Shown here piece after piece: positions 24,174-33,634 of a stretch of DNA of 64,000 nt; position 1 is the stretch's first letter, and every line of letters begins with the position of its first letter. The stretch covers positions 4,216,001-4,280,000 of the forward strand of contig NC_079234.1 in NCBI RefSeq assembly GCF_028502605.1, read 5' to 3'. The position numbers and the translations under genes are program-made. The notes below the pieces were generated by a model. That model ran no database searches, was not told where the DNA came from, and worked only from the letters and a program-made list of their open reading frames with translations. Source of the DNA: Trichoderma breve. Its lineage: Eukaryota; Ascomycota; Sordariomycetes; Hypocreales; Hypocreaceae.

Positions 24174-25100
24174 ATGGCTGAAAACATCCTCGTTCTGGGT
24201 GCTGGCGAGCTTGGCCTCGCCGTTCTGGAGGCGCTCGCCAGACACCCCAAGCGCAACCACAGCAGGTTTACCGTCATGATGCGGCAGGCCACGCTGGACT
24301 CTGCCGCACCCGATAAGAAGAAGCTGATTCAGCAAATCAGAGCGCTGGGCGTCGACTTTGAGGCGGCTGATGTGGTGCAGGCTTCGGTGTCGGAGCTCGC
24401 CGCCATCTTCACCAGATACGACACTGTGGTGTCCTGCAACGGCATGGGCCTGCCGTCAGGAACGCAGACCAAGCTCTCCCAGGCGGCGCTCGAGGCAAAG
24501 GTGCGGTGGTTTCCCTGGCAGTTTGGCATGGATTACGACGCCATCGGCCTGGGCAGCTCGCAGGACCTGTTTGACGAGCAGCTGGGCGTGCGAGCGATGC
24601 TTCGCGCCCAAGACACTACGGAATGGATCATCGTGTCGACCGGCCTCTTCATGAGCTTCCTCTTCGTTGCCGAGTTCGGCATCGTCGACTTCAGCACCAG
24701 GACGGTGCGCGGGCTCGGCTCGTGGGACAACAGCATCACGCTCACAACGCCCGTGGACATTGGCCGGGCCACCGCGGAGGTGGTTCTGGATCCGCAGGGC
24801 CTCAAGAACCAGTGTGTTTACGTGGCGGGCGACACTCTCACGTACGCGCAGGTGGGCGATCTATTGGACGAGCGCTTTGGCACTCGCTTCCGGCGCGAGC
24901 TCTGGGACCTGGACGAGCTGGCCAGGCAGATGCGCGAGGATCCGGACAACACAATGGTCAAGTACAGGGATACGTTTGCTCAGGCCAGGGGGGTGGCTTG
25001 GGGTCAGGACAAGACGGTGAATTCGGCGCGGGGGATGAAGATGACAGATGTGAAAGCGTATCTGGCGGCGATGGACGTCAGGCTGGACGAGGCACTGTGA
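24174..25100 (+). CDS. NmrA-like / isoflavone-reductase family NAD(P)-binding protein
   Basis: Single-exon protein of 308 residues. It begins with a Rossmann glycine motif, ILVLGAGELGLAVLEAL, followed by VVSCNGMGLPSG and the WFPWQFGMDYD block, typical of fungal NmrA/isoflavone reductase-like proteins. The later TLTTPVDIGRATAEVVL block is the substrate-domain signature of the same family. These are either NAD(P)H-dependent oxidoreductases of small aromatic compounds or redox-sensing regulators without catalysis; the sequence does not decide. The chosen ATG sits right before the Rossmann strand. An in-frame ATG at 24102 would add 24 residues that do not look like the family. Confidence 0.85.
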   Translation: MAENILVLGAGELGLAVLEALARHPKRNHSRFTVMMRQATLDSAAPDKKKLIQQIRALGVDFEAADVVQASVSELAAIFTRYDTVVSCNGMGLPSGTQTKLSQAALEAKVRWFPWQFGMDYDAIGLGSSQDLFDEQLGVRAMLRAQDTTEWIIVSTGLFMSFLFVAEFGIVDFSTRTVRGLGSWDNSITLTTPVDIGRATAEVVLDPQGLKNQCVYVAGDTLTYAQVGDLLDERFGTRFRRELWDLDELARQMREDPDNTMVKYRDTFAQARGVAWGQDKTVNSARGMKMTDVKAYLAAMDVRLDEAL

Positions 25101-25217
25101 TTGATTGATTGCGCTGTGCTGTAATGGATCGATCAAATATCATGTATTATCATCATCTTTTATCTTACTTGTTTGTTAATAATAGAATAGAATTGAATGA
25201 AACGAAACACGATTCCG

Positions 25218-25259
25218 TTATCACGAATCCGGGGTGTTATCAGCGTTATCGGCCTTATC
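25218..25259 (-). promoter_or_regulatory. Cluster of four GATA-factor-type sites
   Basis: TTATC, the complement of GATAA, occurs four times in 42 bases (25218, 25237, 25246, 25255). The last three are spaced exactly 9 bases apart. GATA sites of this kind bind nitrogen or light regulators (AreA/NreB, WC-type) in fungi. It lies about 120 bases downstream of the NmrA-like gene, with no obvious gene directly served, so function is uncertain. Confidence 0.3.
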
Positions 25260-27314
25260 GGCGATGAATGAATGCAGTGCTACACACCTTGATGGATTCA
25301 GCATATTACCATAGCAGTATATGCAGAATCCACAGATTGTGATGATGCTGTACATTGGACGAAACGTGCAGCGCTCATGGATGGCACACTGCATAAATAT
25401 TGCCTGAAATATATTGTATTGGGCATTTTATTGCTATCGTCGGGTCGCATTACACCCGGCAATGTGAATAAGAATACGAAGCAAACAGTGCAGCACGCTG
25501 CACCCCATATCGGCATGCTCCGTGCTCTCTGCATCAGACGCGACAATCCTGCCACCAGCATCTCCTCGGCTCCGGTCTGCTCCGTACGCATTTCCTTTGA
25601 AACAACACCCCCATATGCAAGCTACGATATTTGCCGCGGATCTAAATCACCCAAAGACGACGGACAGTACGGCGCGAGTACTGGTACTTTATCGAGTATG
25701 GAGTAACAAGAGCAACGTTGCTCGTATGATTGGTGCTCGCAAGACAAAACTACTAAAGCCGTTCATCATCTGAATGGGAGGAAATAGCGGTCTCGGCCCC
25801 CTTTGATACTATCCTGCCCATCCCCCCCACAGCCAAAGTCTATACCCCGTAATATTGCCTTTGTTGCTAGAATCATTTGAAATGTCTGTCTGCCTCTTGT
25901 CTTGTTCACATGGTACGCGAGTTGGCGCAGAGCCTCGGGATCGAGTTCGAAGCGCTGGTCTCGTGGCTATGATGACTCTCGTGGGCCACTGTAGCCTGGA
26001 GAGCCCCTAATGATAGCTGGAGCTAGGCTGTCATTGTGAGACAGACAAACAACCCATTCAAGCCACAGATAACCAAGGGTCGCCTGGCAGTAAGCCACTG
26101 ATAGCGGCTGTTCGCCCCCATGTGAGGCGCGCGGCATCGGCCCAAACGCAGCCGGCCATTTTAGGCTCCGGGGAAGCATCCTGAGCTGATAGCCCCGGCT
26201 ATGGCTTTGTGCTCCCTCTGCATGTACATTTGGTACCAATGTCTGCCCGAGGTTGGGAGATGCATACATGTAGTTGTATTTACCGCTGAGTAAAGATAAG
26301 CATCAGTGCCTTGGTGAAATGGAAGCTGTTCATGATCTCGGAAGCGGATAAGGGTCCGGAGGAGTTGTACCGCTTACTCTACAGAACCTGTTCCAGCAAG
26401 ATGCATTACAGCTGGAGTGCACTGTAATGGTAATGATGACACTGGCATTGGGCAAAGGGGCTGCATGTCCCAATCCCACGCCGCTGGAAACGTCGACTAA
26501 TGTTACCGAACAGCTACCTTGGGCGCTATTGATAACAAGTATCAGTACGTGGCGCATCGCCGCTGTACCACGGGACCCCAGGTACTCAGCACCTCTCCTC
26601 TGATATGACGTGGGAGATACGTTGGTACCTGGCAGTATCCACCCCGTTCCCTGTACTCCGCACTTCCCATGCATGCAGGCCTCACGCCGCTTTCCTCTTC
26701 CGGTGTCTGCCTCCTATTCTGCCCCGTATTCTTACCGGTGACACACCTATTCATCATCGTCCACACCTTCTTTCACCTAGGCACAAAGGCACAAGCATAA
26801 CCGTACTGTACGAGTATGAGTACGCGACCAAGTACTGCTACTCGTGCGCCATCCTTCCCGTCAGCCTCGCAATGGCGCTCTTCCGCTTCCAGCCAACAGC
26901 CCCTTTTCCCGAGGCCCTCTCTGTTTGGCCAACTGCGCCACCAGTCCGGCCAATCCTTGGAATAGAGTGAGTCACGTCATGCGCTCGTCCAGGCGCGGCC
27001 AGATGACTCTTCCCAGGGCCAATCAGCATGCCATCGCCCAGTCGAGTAGGACATGATATCAGCAAGACGGCAACTGATATAAGATTGTCTGCTGGGCCGG
27101 GGGTGGCCTGCTAGAAGCCTTTCTTTGTCTTCTTTGCTGCTTCTACACGGCTCTTTGAGCTTCTTCTTCAAAAAGGCAAACACGAACCAATCCCTCCTTT
27201 GGGCGCGCCTTATTCCTTTGAGTGCGCCTTCTATAACAAACCGTCACTGCTTCACTGCGTGTCGTTTGCTTCGTTTGTAATCTACGTACCCCTTCGTGCT
27301 TAGTACACGCCCTG

Positions 27315-27384
27315 GTAAGTGATCCCCTGCCTTGGATCGTGTTAGTCTTTCCCATCTCGACTGACATGGCACCCCTTTCGACAG
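27315..27384 (+). other. Probable intron in the 5' leader
   Basis: GTAAGT donor at 27315, a gACTGACat branch site near 27359 and a CGACAG acceptor ending at 27384 define a 70-nt intron, 140 bases before the ATG of the following gene. Confidence 0.5.
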
Positions 27385-27525
27385 TTCATCACTTCTTCCT
27401 ACGCCCTATACCGGTCGTCCGTGACATCTTCGCATTCGATCGTCTTCTGTTACCATCCGACCAGCTTCGACGCTTCTCTCTCTCATCTGTCCACTACAAC
27501 AATCGCATACCTACATAAAGCCATC

Positions 27526-28512
27526 ATGGATGCCATCATGGATCACAAGTCATTTTCATCCCCCGCCGCCAAGCGTCGCCATGTCCAGTCCAAGCGCGGC
27601 GTCCTCCGGCGTCGTGGTACCAATTACCTGGTCAAGTCTACTGCGAAGCGCTTGATGGAGTCGAAAAGCCATGCCATCTACCATCAGTTCTCCTACCAGG
27701 GATACCCCGACTGTTCCTACCTCTCCGGTGCGTGGGAGGCTCGGCGGAAGGATGGCGGCTCTTCCGAGGCTCCGCGCCCTCTTCAAGTAGACGTCGAGAG
27801 GGACCTTCGCTACCTCTTACACGGTATTCGTGAGCAGCAGGGCAAGCGTGAGACCCGCGCTCCCACCGTATCACCTCGAAACGAAGAGCAGGAAGGTCGG
27901 GATCTTGCTCGCAGCGAGATTCCGCTCCCCAGTGACGTTCCTCGTCTTGTCAGACGGCCCAGCCTGGAACGTGAGGAGGCTTTCCGGGTTGCTAGCACCG
28001 CCAAGGGCAAAGTTCACCTCCGCGCTTCCCCCGAAAGTGAAGATGCGCAGATCGCGGAGCTTTACCAACAGGGTCTTCTCTACGACGGCGACGAGCAGCG
28101 CCCTGAGGAAATCTTCAACCTCAACAGCATCCAACACGAGGCCCCGGTGTATACCATTCGTCCTGCGAAGCGGGGTCGCAAGTCCAAGAAGGCTAAGCCT
28201 GCAGCCCTCGTTCTATCTTATACCGACGTTGGCGAGTGCAGCACCAAGGCAAACGCTTCAACAGCTCGGCATTCAGCGGCTGATGACTCAGAGATGAGTG
28301 AGGCCTTCCCTCCTCTGAGAATCGTCTACGGGCAGAACGCGTCAAATCCAACATTTGACGTCGAGACATCTCAACCCCCAGAGCTGATGCTTGACCTCTC
28401 TGATTACGATTGCTTTACCGACAGCGAGCTTGACGATGATGTGCCGTCTCAGACGGAGATTGTGGAGAACGCAAACAACCCAACGTCAGAGACTTGGATC
28501 ATGCTGGGTTGA
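27526..28512 (+). CDS. Hypothetical basic/acidic bipartite protein
   Basis: Single-exon protein of 328 residues starting at the first ATG, which is preceded by a CT-rich leader. The N-terminal third is very basic (AAKRRHVQSKRGVLRRRG), and a second basic patch occurs near residue 225 (AKRGRKSKKAK). The C-terminus is acidic (SDYDCFTDSELDDDV) and largely disordered in character. There is no signal peptide or membrane segment. The layout would suit a nuclear protein, but I recognise no domain and no catalytic motif. It has normal coding composition and a long open frame, so I think it is a real, lineage-restricted gene. It is the left neighbour of the UstYa oxidase, 1.2 kb away and on the other strand; no functional link can be shown. 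Confidence 0.7.
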   Translation: MDAIMDHKSFSSPAAKRRHVQSKRGVLRRRGTNYLVKSTAKRLMESKSHAIYHQFSYQGYPDCSYLSGAWEARRKDGGSSEAPRPLQVDVERDLRYLLHGIREQQGKRETRAPTVSPRNEEQEGRDLARSEIPLPSDVPRLVRRPSLEREEAFRVASTAKGKVHLRASPESEDAQIAELYQQGLLYDGDEQRPEEIFNLNSIQHEAPVYTIRPAKRGRKSKKAKPAALVLSYTDVGECSTKANASTARHSAADDSEMSEAFPPLRIVYGQNASNPTFDVETSQPPELMLDLSDYDCFTDSELDDDVPSQTEIVENANNPTSETWIMLG

Positions 28513-29690
28513 TCGACTCGCAGCAGGTCTGCTTAGGATCCCCCCGTGCTCCGCCGGGATTTGGAAACTGGACAGGTGGGAGAGCCTCACCTCAGACTGG
28601 TCCATCACACAAACCTGGCATGATTCTTTTTCTCTCGGCGTTTTTTTTTTTTTCTACTTCGTTTTCGGGTGGGATCGGGTTTTCGAGGATCGGGATAGAT
28701 ATTGTATACTACAGCCTGCATAGCGAGTGGTGTACCAGCAGATCCACGACGGCAGTTTGCGTTCCCTGCATGGGATGAGCGACGGTGCATTTTTGTTCTT
28801 GTTCTTCTCGCTTAGATGATAATGAACTTGTTCAAGTAGTTGTTTAGTCAATTATGCGTCGCTGTTACGCGCGCGTTAATTCATTATTATTACCTTTCAA
28901 TTATTGTTTATCACTAAAAGTGAAGTTATAATTTCACGAGCAGATTGTATACTCCTAAACACTTGGAGCGATATATGAGCCATTGATATGGTGTAAAGAT
29001 GCTGAGGACTCTGTACAGTCAGTGGGTGATAGAAGTATTCAAGGCCCTCCTAACTTTGGCCTACCCGGAAGTACGACATACGATTGAAGTCAAATGCGAA
29101 TGTCAAATCACGGGGCTTGTAAAAGCCAGTTGTGTAGTTAATTTGAAGAGTGATGAACAGAGATTAACATCTGGTATGTCGCTTTGCTGTCTTTTATACA
29201 GCTGCTAGGCCCCACAAGAGAAGAAAACGTAGTGGTCTCAAACTGCATGTAAGTCAGCTAATACCGCATACGTGAAGTTCTGTTAAAAAGGCGATAGAAC
29301 TCTACAATAAGCGGCACAAACAAGACACAATGAATCTAGAATTTGTTCTCTACACGAAAATTACATGAACAGAGTAATAGATTACTATGAACAACCGTTT
29401 CTCACCGTGGGTATTACTGCGTCGTGATATTATGTTGCTGTCTCTCCTCCCCCTTTCCTCTTATACACATGCCTGGAAGCTACGTACCATATACTTAAAC
29501 CCATACTCTATATTATATAAGTAGCTGTTAAGAAGTGTGTAAAATGATACAATTAATAATATACATATTATGTGGTGCTTTACAACACTAGACACAAGAC
29601 ACCGTTTTTACCGAGTATTGCTCTCTTGCACAAATACAACACCATTGGAAATTTGCCAGCATCAACACTTTTTGGCTACTCCAAACCACC
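28513..29690. other. AT-rich intergenic, 1.2 kb
   Basis: Start of the AT-rich, gene-poor block. It has a T-tract near 28642-28652 and many short AT runs. No gene is supported; it separates the 3' ends of two convergent genes. Confidence 0.5.
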
Positions 29691-30706
29691 TTATGGGTGG
29701 ATTAGAGAAGGATGTGTTGGAATCATTCTACTACGGGCATAGTCTTCAATTGAGCTCCATTTTACATAGGCCAACTTTGAGCTTGTCTGCGCCATTGGCT
29801 TAGGTGCTTTGGGATCCATCCAGGAGAACGAGTACATCCCCGTATCGCCATGACACATGATGGCCAGTCGTAGAGTTTCTGTGCAGTGATCTGTGTGTTG
29901 GAAGGTTGGTATATGAGTCAAGAGTATAGGACGGCGTCTACGTACCGAGATGGGTGTGGAGGTATTCATCCTCTGCCTTGGTGAGGTTAGGATAGTAGTA
30001 GTCGCGGTAAATCCAGAAGCGAAGCTGTCTCTGTAGCTCATGTCAGTCTATATGATTCAAAGAAGTCGATTAGAAGAGAAGAAAATTACCACGCAGTGCA
30101 GCTGGTGATAGGCGCCGAGGCTCGCGGGATAGCCGCCACCAGTCAACTCTGCAATGTTCTCGAATGACTCTCCCGCCCTTTTTAACTCTTCGACACTCGC
30201 GTTGAAATAGACGGCTATGGTTCTGTTAGTAGGTGTCAAGCATTCTTTTCTCCGCTGAATGATGAATGCGTACGTCTTATCAAGGCGTCCCACGCTGCGT
30301 CTTGAGCTGCGTTTGGAGGACCAGCATACTTATTAACACCGTGATAGTCCATGGGATGGTCTTCATTGACTTCGTATTCGACATGTTTCGTAGCAGGAGC
30401 TAATTCATGGTAAGCTTTTGAGTTTTAAACAAGTCGTGGTTGTATAGACTTACACCAACTACGTCCGCGAAGAGCAGCGGCGTAAGAGCTTTGTTGACGG
30501 CTCATCCAAAGCGCAACTATCAAGCCAATACATACTATGTGAAGGAAGAGAGAGTACAACCTTCCACAGGTGAAGATCTTCGTCACATTATGTCTTGTGG
30601 GTGGCGAGAGTGATTCCACCGAACCGCCTTTCTCCATAAGTCGATCAGACTCGTCGTTCACCGATGAGCTGTCACTCATTGAGAGTCGAGAAAAGGAAAC
30701 GGCCAT
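29691..30706 (-). CDS. UstYa-family (DUF3328) oxidase
   Basis: Five exons on the minus strand: 30454-30706, 30274-30399, 30090-30214, 29946-30030 and 29691-29890, giving 262 residues. All four introns are canonical and phases agree. A cytoplasmic N-terminus (about 50 residues, Ser-rich) is followed by one membrane span (LYSLFLHIVCIGLIVALWM) and a lumenal domain. Both family signatures are intact: YHQLHCV (HQLHC 163-167) and HLDHC (195-199), with the PVYFNASVEELKRAGESF and RLAIMCHGDTGMYSF blocks. UstYa-type proteins are copper- or metal-dependent oxidases that hydroxylate or cross-link peptides in ustiloxin, phomopsin, asperipin, victorin and cyclochlorotine pathways. It is transcribed divergently from a secreted repeat protein 742 bases away, the usual partner type for this enzyme. 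Family call firm; substrate inferred. Confidence 0.93.
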
Positions 30707-31448
30707 TGTGAAAGCACAGCGAATAACTACCAAAAGTTGAACAGAAGAGAGAGACAACAGACAAGAAAGTTGGAGTATGCGGTCCGGGTTTTGGTATCTT
30801 GTTTGTCTAATGAGAGTATGCGTATGGATGAGCGGAACCACGGCTGGTGCCCGATCGCAATCTAGAACTCCCAAGGTAACATGGATCTGTGTCAGATTCA
30901 AGGGAAATCGGTGCGCTAATGCATCTCCGGAGGTCGGATCCTTGAATGACTTGTAACATTTGGGCGGTTGTTTTGTTAATATGTCTTCAAACCTTGATGG
31001 GCTAGCGAGTCGTGCATCTAACGATGCCTCATTCGCGCGGTCTGAGTAAGCTCCGAGATTGCTCCATTCCACGCAATGGTGAAAGTAGTATTAGATCGTC
31101 AAATCAAGAACTCACCGCTCATATCAACATTCGCGTTACAATGGTGTTGACATGGGAAGGGAAACGATGTTACAATGAGATTTTCGGTGAATGAAGATGC
31201 TAATTTTGTAGCATAATGATTCGACTCTGTTGCTTTAGCTTCAACAACTCAAGAATTGCGGGCATCACTCAACTCTACAAGTATAAGAATGAGCTCATCT
31301 CGTAAACATCAGACCATCTCATCTCAGAAACAATCACAATCTTCTCATCTCAGAAACCATCACTGTCCTTTCACCTCTTCTTTTCGCTTTGTTGCAACTC
31401 CACATATCGTTGTTCGAACAGTGCCAACTTCTAAACGTCAACTCCAAA
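30707..31448. promoter_or_regulatory. Divergent promoter between UstYa oxidase and repeat precursor
   Basis: The 742-bp interval carries both start regions and should drive both genes, suggesting co-expression. Close to the precursor there are three tandem copies of a leader repeat (see the separate entry). No large palindromic operator was found by eye. Confidence 0.5.
31294..31363 (+). repeat. Three tandem ~25-bp repeats in the precursor 5' leader
   Basis: CTCATCTC(A/G)-type units start at 31294, 31318 and 31344, 24 and 26 bases apart. The second and third copies share CTCATCTCAGAAAC-ATCAC with one mismatch (A or C); the first is more diverged (CTCATCTCGTAAACATCAG). They end about 85 bases before the ATG, so they lie in the proximal promoter or the transcribed leader. 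Confidence 0.65.
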
Positions 31449-32013
31449 ATGTTTTTCTCCAACATCTCAATCGCGGTTCTTGCCGCTCTTGTTGGCTCTG
31501 CCGTGGCAAACCCTATTCCAGGTAACAAAAACAGAGACTCTGTAATGTTTGGCAGTGTTAACATTGTACGACACAGTGAAGGCTCCTACTCCTCAAGGTG
31601 TTGACACCGCCGAGATCTTTGCTCGGAATGCGCCGACGCCTAATGGTGTCGACACTGCTGAGATCTTTGCCCGAAATGGGGCCCCAACTCCCAAGGGTGT
31701 TGATACCGCCGAGATCTTCGCTCGTAACACCCCTACTCCTAAAGGCGTTGATACTGCCGAAATCTTTGCTCGCAATGCACCTACACCCAAGGGTGTAGAT
31801 ACCGCCGAGATCTTTGCCCGCGATGCTCCTACTCCCAAGGGAGTTGACACAGCTGAAATCTTTGCTCGCAATGCTCCTACGCCTCAGGGGGTTGATACTG
31901 CCGAGATCCTCGCTCGTAATGCCCCTACTCCTGAAGGTGTCGACACTGCTGAGATTTTCGCTCGCAATGCCCCAACGCCTCAGGGTGTTGATGCTGCGGA
32001 GATCTTTGCTTAA
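31449..32013 (+). CDS. Secreted repeat protein, candidate RiPP precursor
   Basis: Two exons, 31449-31521 and 31577-32013, giving 169 residues. The 55-nt intron (GTAACA...ACACAG) is needed to connect the signal peptide to the repeats; unspliced, the frame stops at 31604. A clear signal peptide (MFFSNISIAVLAALVGSAVA) is followed by NPIPVK and nine head-to-tail units of 16 residues, consensus APTPKGVDTAEIFARN, one extra Gly after unit 2, and a last unit ending at ...AEIFA. The varying positions are mainly residue 5 (K/Q/N/E), residue 1 (A/T), residue 13 (F/L) and residue 16 (N/D). Signal peptide plus short identical repeats next to a UstYa oxidase is the plan of dikaritin precursors such as UstA. 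Unlike those, there is no KR/RR Kex2 site between units, so maturation would need a different cut, for example after the single Arg. It could instead be a structural or effector-like repeat protein. Confidence 0.85.
31582..32010 (+). repeat. Nine 48-bp coding repeats
   Basis: Units begin at 31582, 31630, 31681, 31729, 31777, 31825, 31873, 31921 and 31969 (the last is truncated by the stop codon). DNA identity is much lower than protein identity: most differences are at third codon positions (for example GGT/GGC/GGA/GGG in the Gly of unit position 6). This means the peptide, not the DNA, is being conserved. Confidence 0.9.
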
Positions 32014-32822
32014 AATTGCTACTATATAAGTCGCCGAATCATCAGACGTAATAACATTCGCCCAAAAGATACTGTCTCCTAGTTGTTAGACAGGCATAGA
32101 TAATGTTTTAAAAGAGAATTAACACAATCTTGATGAGCAGATAGTTGCATTGTGAAAGATAACGATAATCTGTCTATTACCATTGACAGCATCTAGTCAG
32201 CTCCTGTGGTTCTAAGGGGGTATGTGACTTTCGCCAAGACGTAGCGGTGAGAAAGCCTAGAATAACCAAGTTGAAGTACTATTTAAAGCTCCATAAGATG
32301 AGCATGCGCTTCATAAGAACAAATGATGCTTGCAGAGGTTTTGCAGGCATTGGTAACTTGGCGGGGGTCGGAGAATATCAACACGCACCGAAGAGGTTAG
32401 AGCTCTGCCCGAAGTAAGTTGTCAACTAATCAGATTCTTCGGAAACAACTGAATAGATGAAGTACAAACCAAATTAAACGACCCATTTCAATTAATAGAA
32501 ATATATCTACTTACGGCTAAAGTCAAAATCGTTACTTCTAGAAGCTCAGCTATTTTGGATTTGTTAACTTATCATTTATTTAGTTTTAAACCATGTGTAA
32601 CTAATACCCTTTAATCAACTCTTAGCTTCAACAGTAAATCATCGCCAGTGCTGATGCAATTTTAGACTATGATGACAAAGAGACAGGTGGCTGTTGACAT
32701 AGGCGACTTGCTCCCCAGGGTTGTAGCACGCTAGTTACAAGAAGCCAAGATGGGTTGACTTATTTTTCTAGTTAGTCAAAGTTGACTCAAGGCTATATCC
32801 TCTGGCCTATGCAGTTTTGCCC
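32014..32822. other. AT-rich intergenic, 0.8 kb
   Basis: 3' region of the repeat precursor and of the following pseudogene (convergent). No gene is supported. Confidence 0.5.
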
Positions 32823-33634
32823 TCAAGGTAGATCCAAGTCTAACCAATCTTTCGGATTTTCAAAGAAGACGCCTCCTAGTTGTTCAATCAATCGGCTCCG
32901 ATGTTCCATATCAGAAGCATTGTCAATGATACCGACACCTCTTGTGATGGCCTCATCTTCAGTTATATTGAGAACCCAGACTCCACCTCCGACAGGCTAT
33001 CCAACTTTGATGAAAGGTTTTTCCATACGTGGGTCGACAGTTCGTTCAATTTGCCTCATGTTCCAGTCGCTTTCACTCTTCCACCAGCTGGCACCTAGTT
33101 GCCTCGCTACATATTCAAATTAGCATCTCCCATTAATCTCAAAGAAGGTTGTGAAAGAACTCAATGGTAACCGAACGTTTTTTCGAATTTACGAGATTCC
33201 GGTGCTCAGGAAAAAGAGAAAAGAACATGTATGAACTCTTAAACAACTAGAAATATCCCATCATACTTACTCCGGTTGCAGTGCGCCTCTTCTTCAGCTA
33301 TGGCGTCAGGGTCAGGTGGAGGTAGTTGAGGCGTATCATGAAATCTGTCCAGTTTGAGAAAGTCCAGTCCGATGTTGAAGCATCGTTCCAATATATATAT
33401 GCCGCCCTTGGATGGCCATCCCCTGACCGAAACGCCTGGGCCCCTACCGAACCTGGTTCTGAACTTCTTCTCTTCTTTGTCATCACATGAACAACCTCCA
33501 ACCACATCTATTCTTATTTCGGGTTGCTCCCGTTCCTTAATGGTCGGCATTGATACCTTTGACTGATTAATGAGGAAGCTGATCGTGGCAAGTACTGTCA
33601 CGAAAGTAATAAGGTATGAGAGGAGCCGAGTCAT
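32823..33634 (-). pseudogene. Membrane-anchored hypothetical protein with in-frame stop
   Basis: Minus strand, exons 33271-33634 and 32823-33106, with a 164-nt intron between (GTAAGT donor, TATGTAG acceptor). The reading would span 216 codons but codon 158 is TAG (32997-32999). Open sequence of good quality continues after it for about 58 codons to a TGA. The N-terminus has a single hydrophobic segment (LLSYLITFVTVLATISFLI). The middle reads ERCFNIGLDFLKLDRF, EEEAHCNR, then RQLGASWW, and after the stop PVGGGVWVLN, a pattern I associate with uncharacterised fungal proteins. A Trp (TGG) would suit the stop position. The change equals C-to-T at a CpA on the other strand, as repeat-induced point mutation makes. 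A sequencing error or a truncated functional form are alternatives. Confidence 0.6.

Larger units (their letters stand above)
25101..27525. other. Large intergenic region, 2.4 kb
   Basis: No gene with recognisable features. Open frames here are short, overlap on opposite strands and have no motifs. The right part is CT-rich, typical of a strong promoter and 5' leader for the downstream orphan gene, and includes a probable 5'UTR intron (27315-27384). Confidence 0.5.

Noticed and set aside
25920..25965. tRNA-like GTTCGA motif in the large intergenic region
   Set aside because: The surrounding bases do not form a cloverleaf with acceptor and anticodon stems.
31593..31871. Antisense repetitive frame opposite the nine-repeat precursor
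   Set aside because: It is the reverse reading of the 48-bp repeats; no signal peptide, and the plus-strand reading has clean splice sites and a leader.
31582..32010. CRISPR-like array
   Set aside because: The 48-bp units are contiguous, in frame, without spacers, and encode a conserved peptide in a eukaryotic genome.
31449..32013. Alpha-pheromone precursor (ppg1 type)
   Set aside because: Repeats lack Trp/Cys pheromone cores and KR Kex2 plus dipeptidyl-aminopeptidase spacers expected for ascomycete alpha-factor precursors.
33239..33270. Minus-strand reading continuing past the HCNR motif to a stop at 33239
   Set aside because: This tail is intron sequence: a GTAAGT donor precedes it, and splicing to 33106 restores RQLGASWW.
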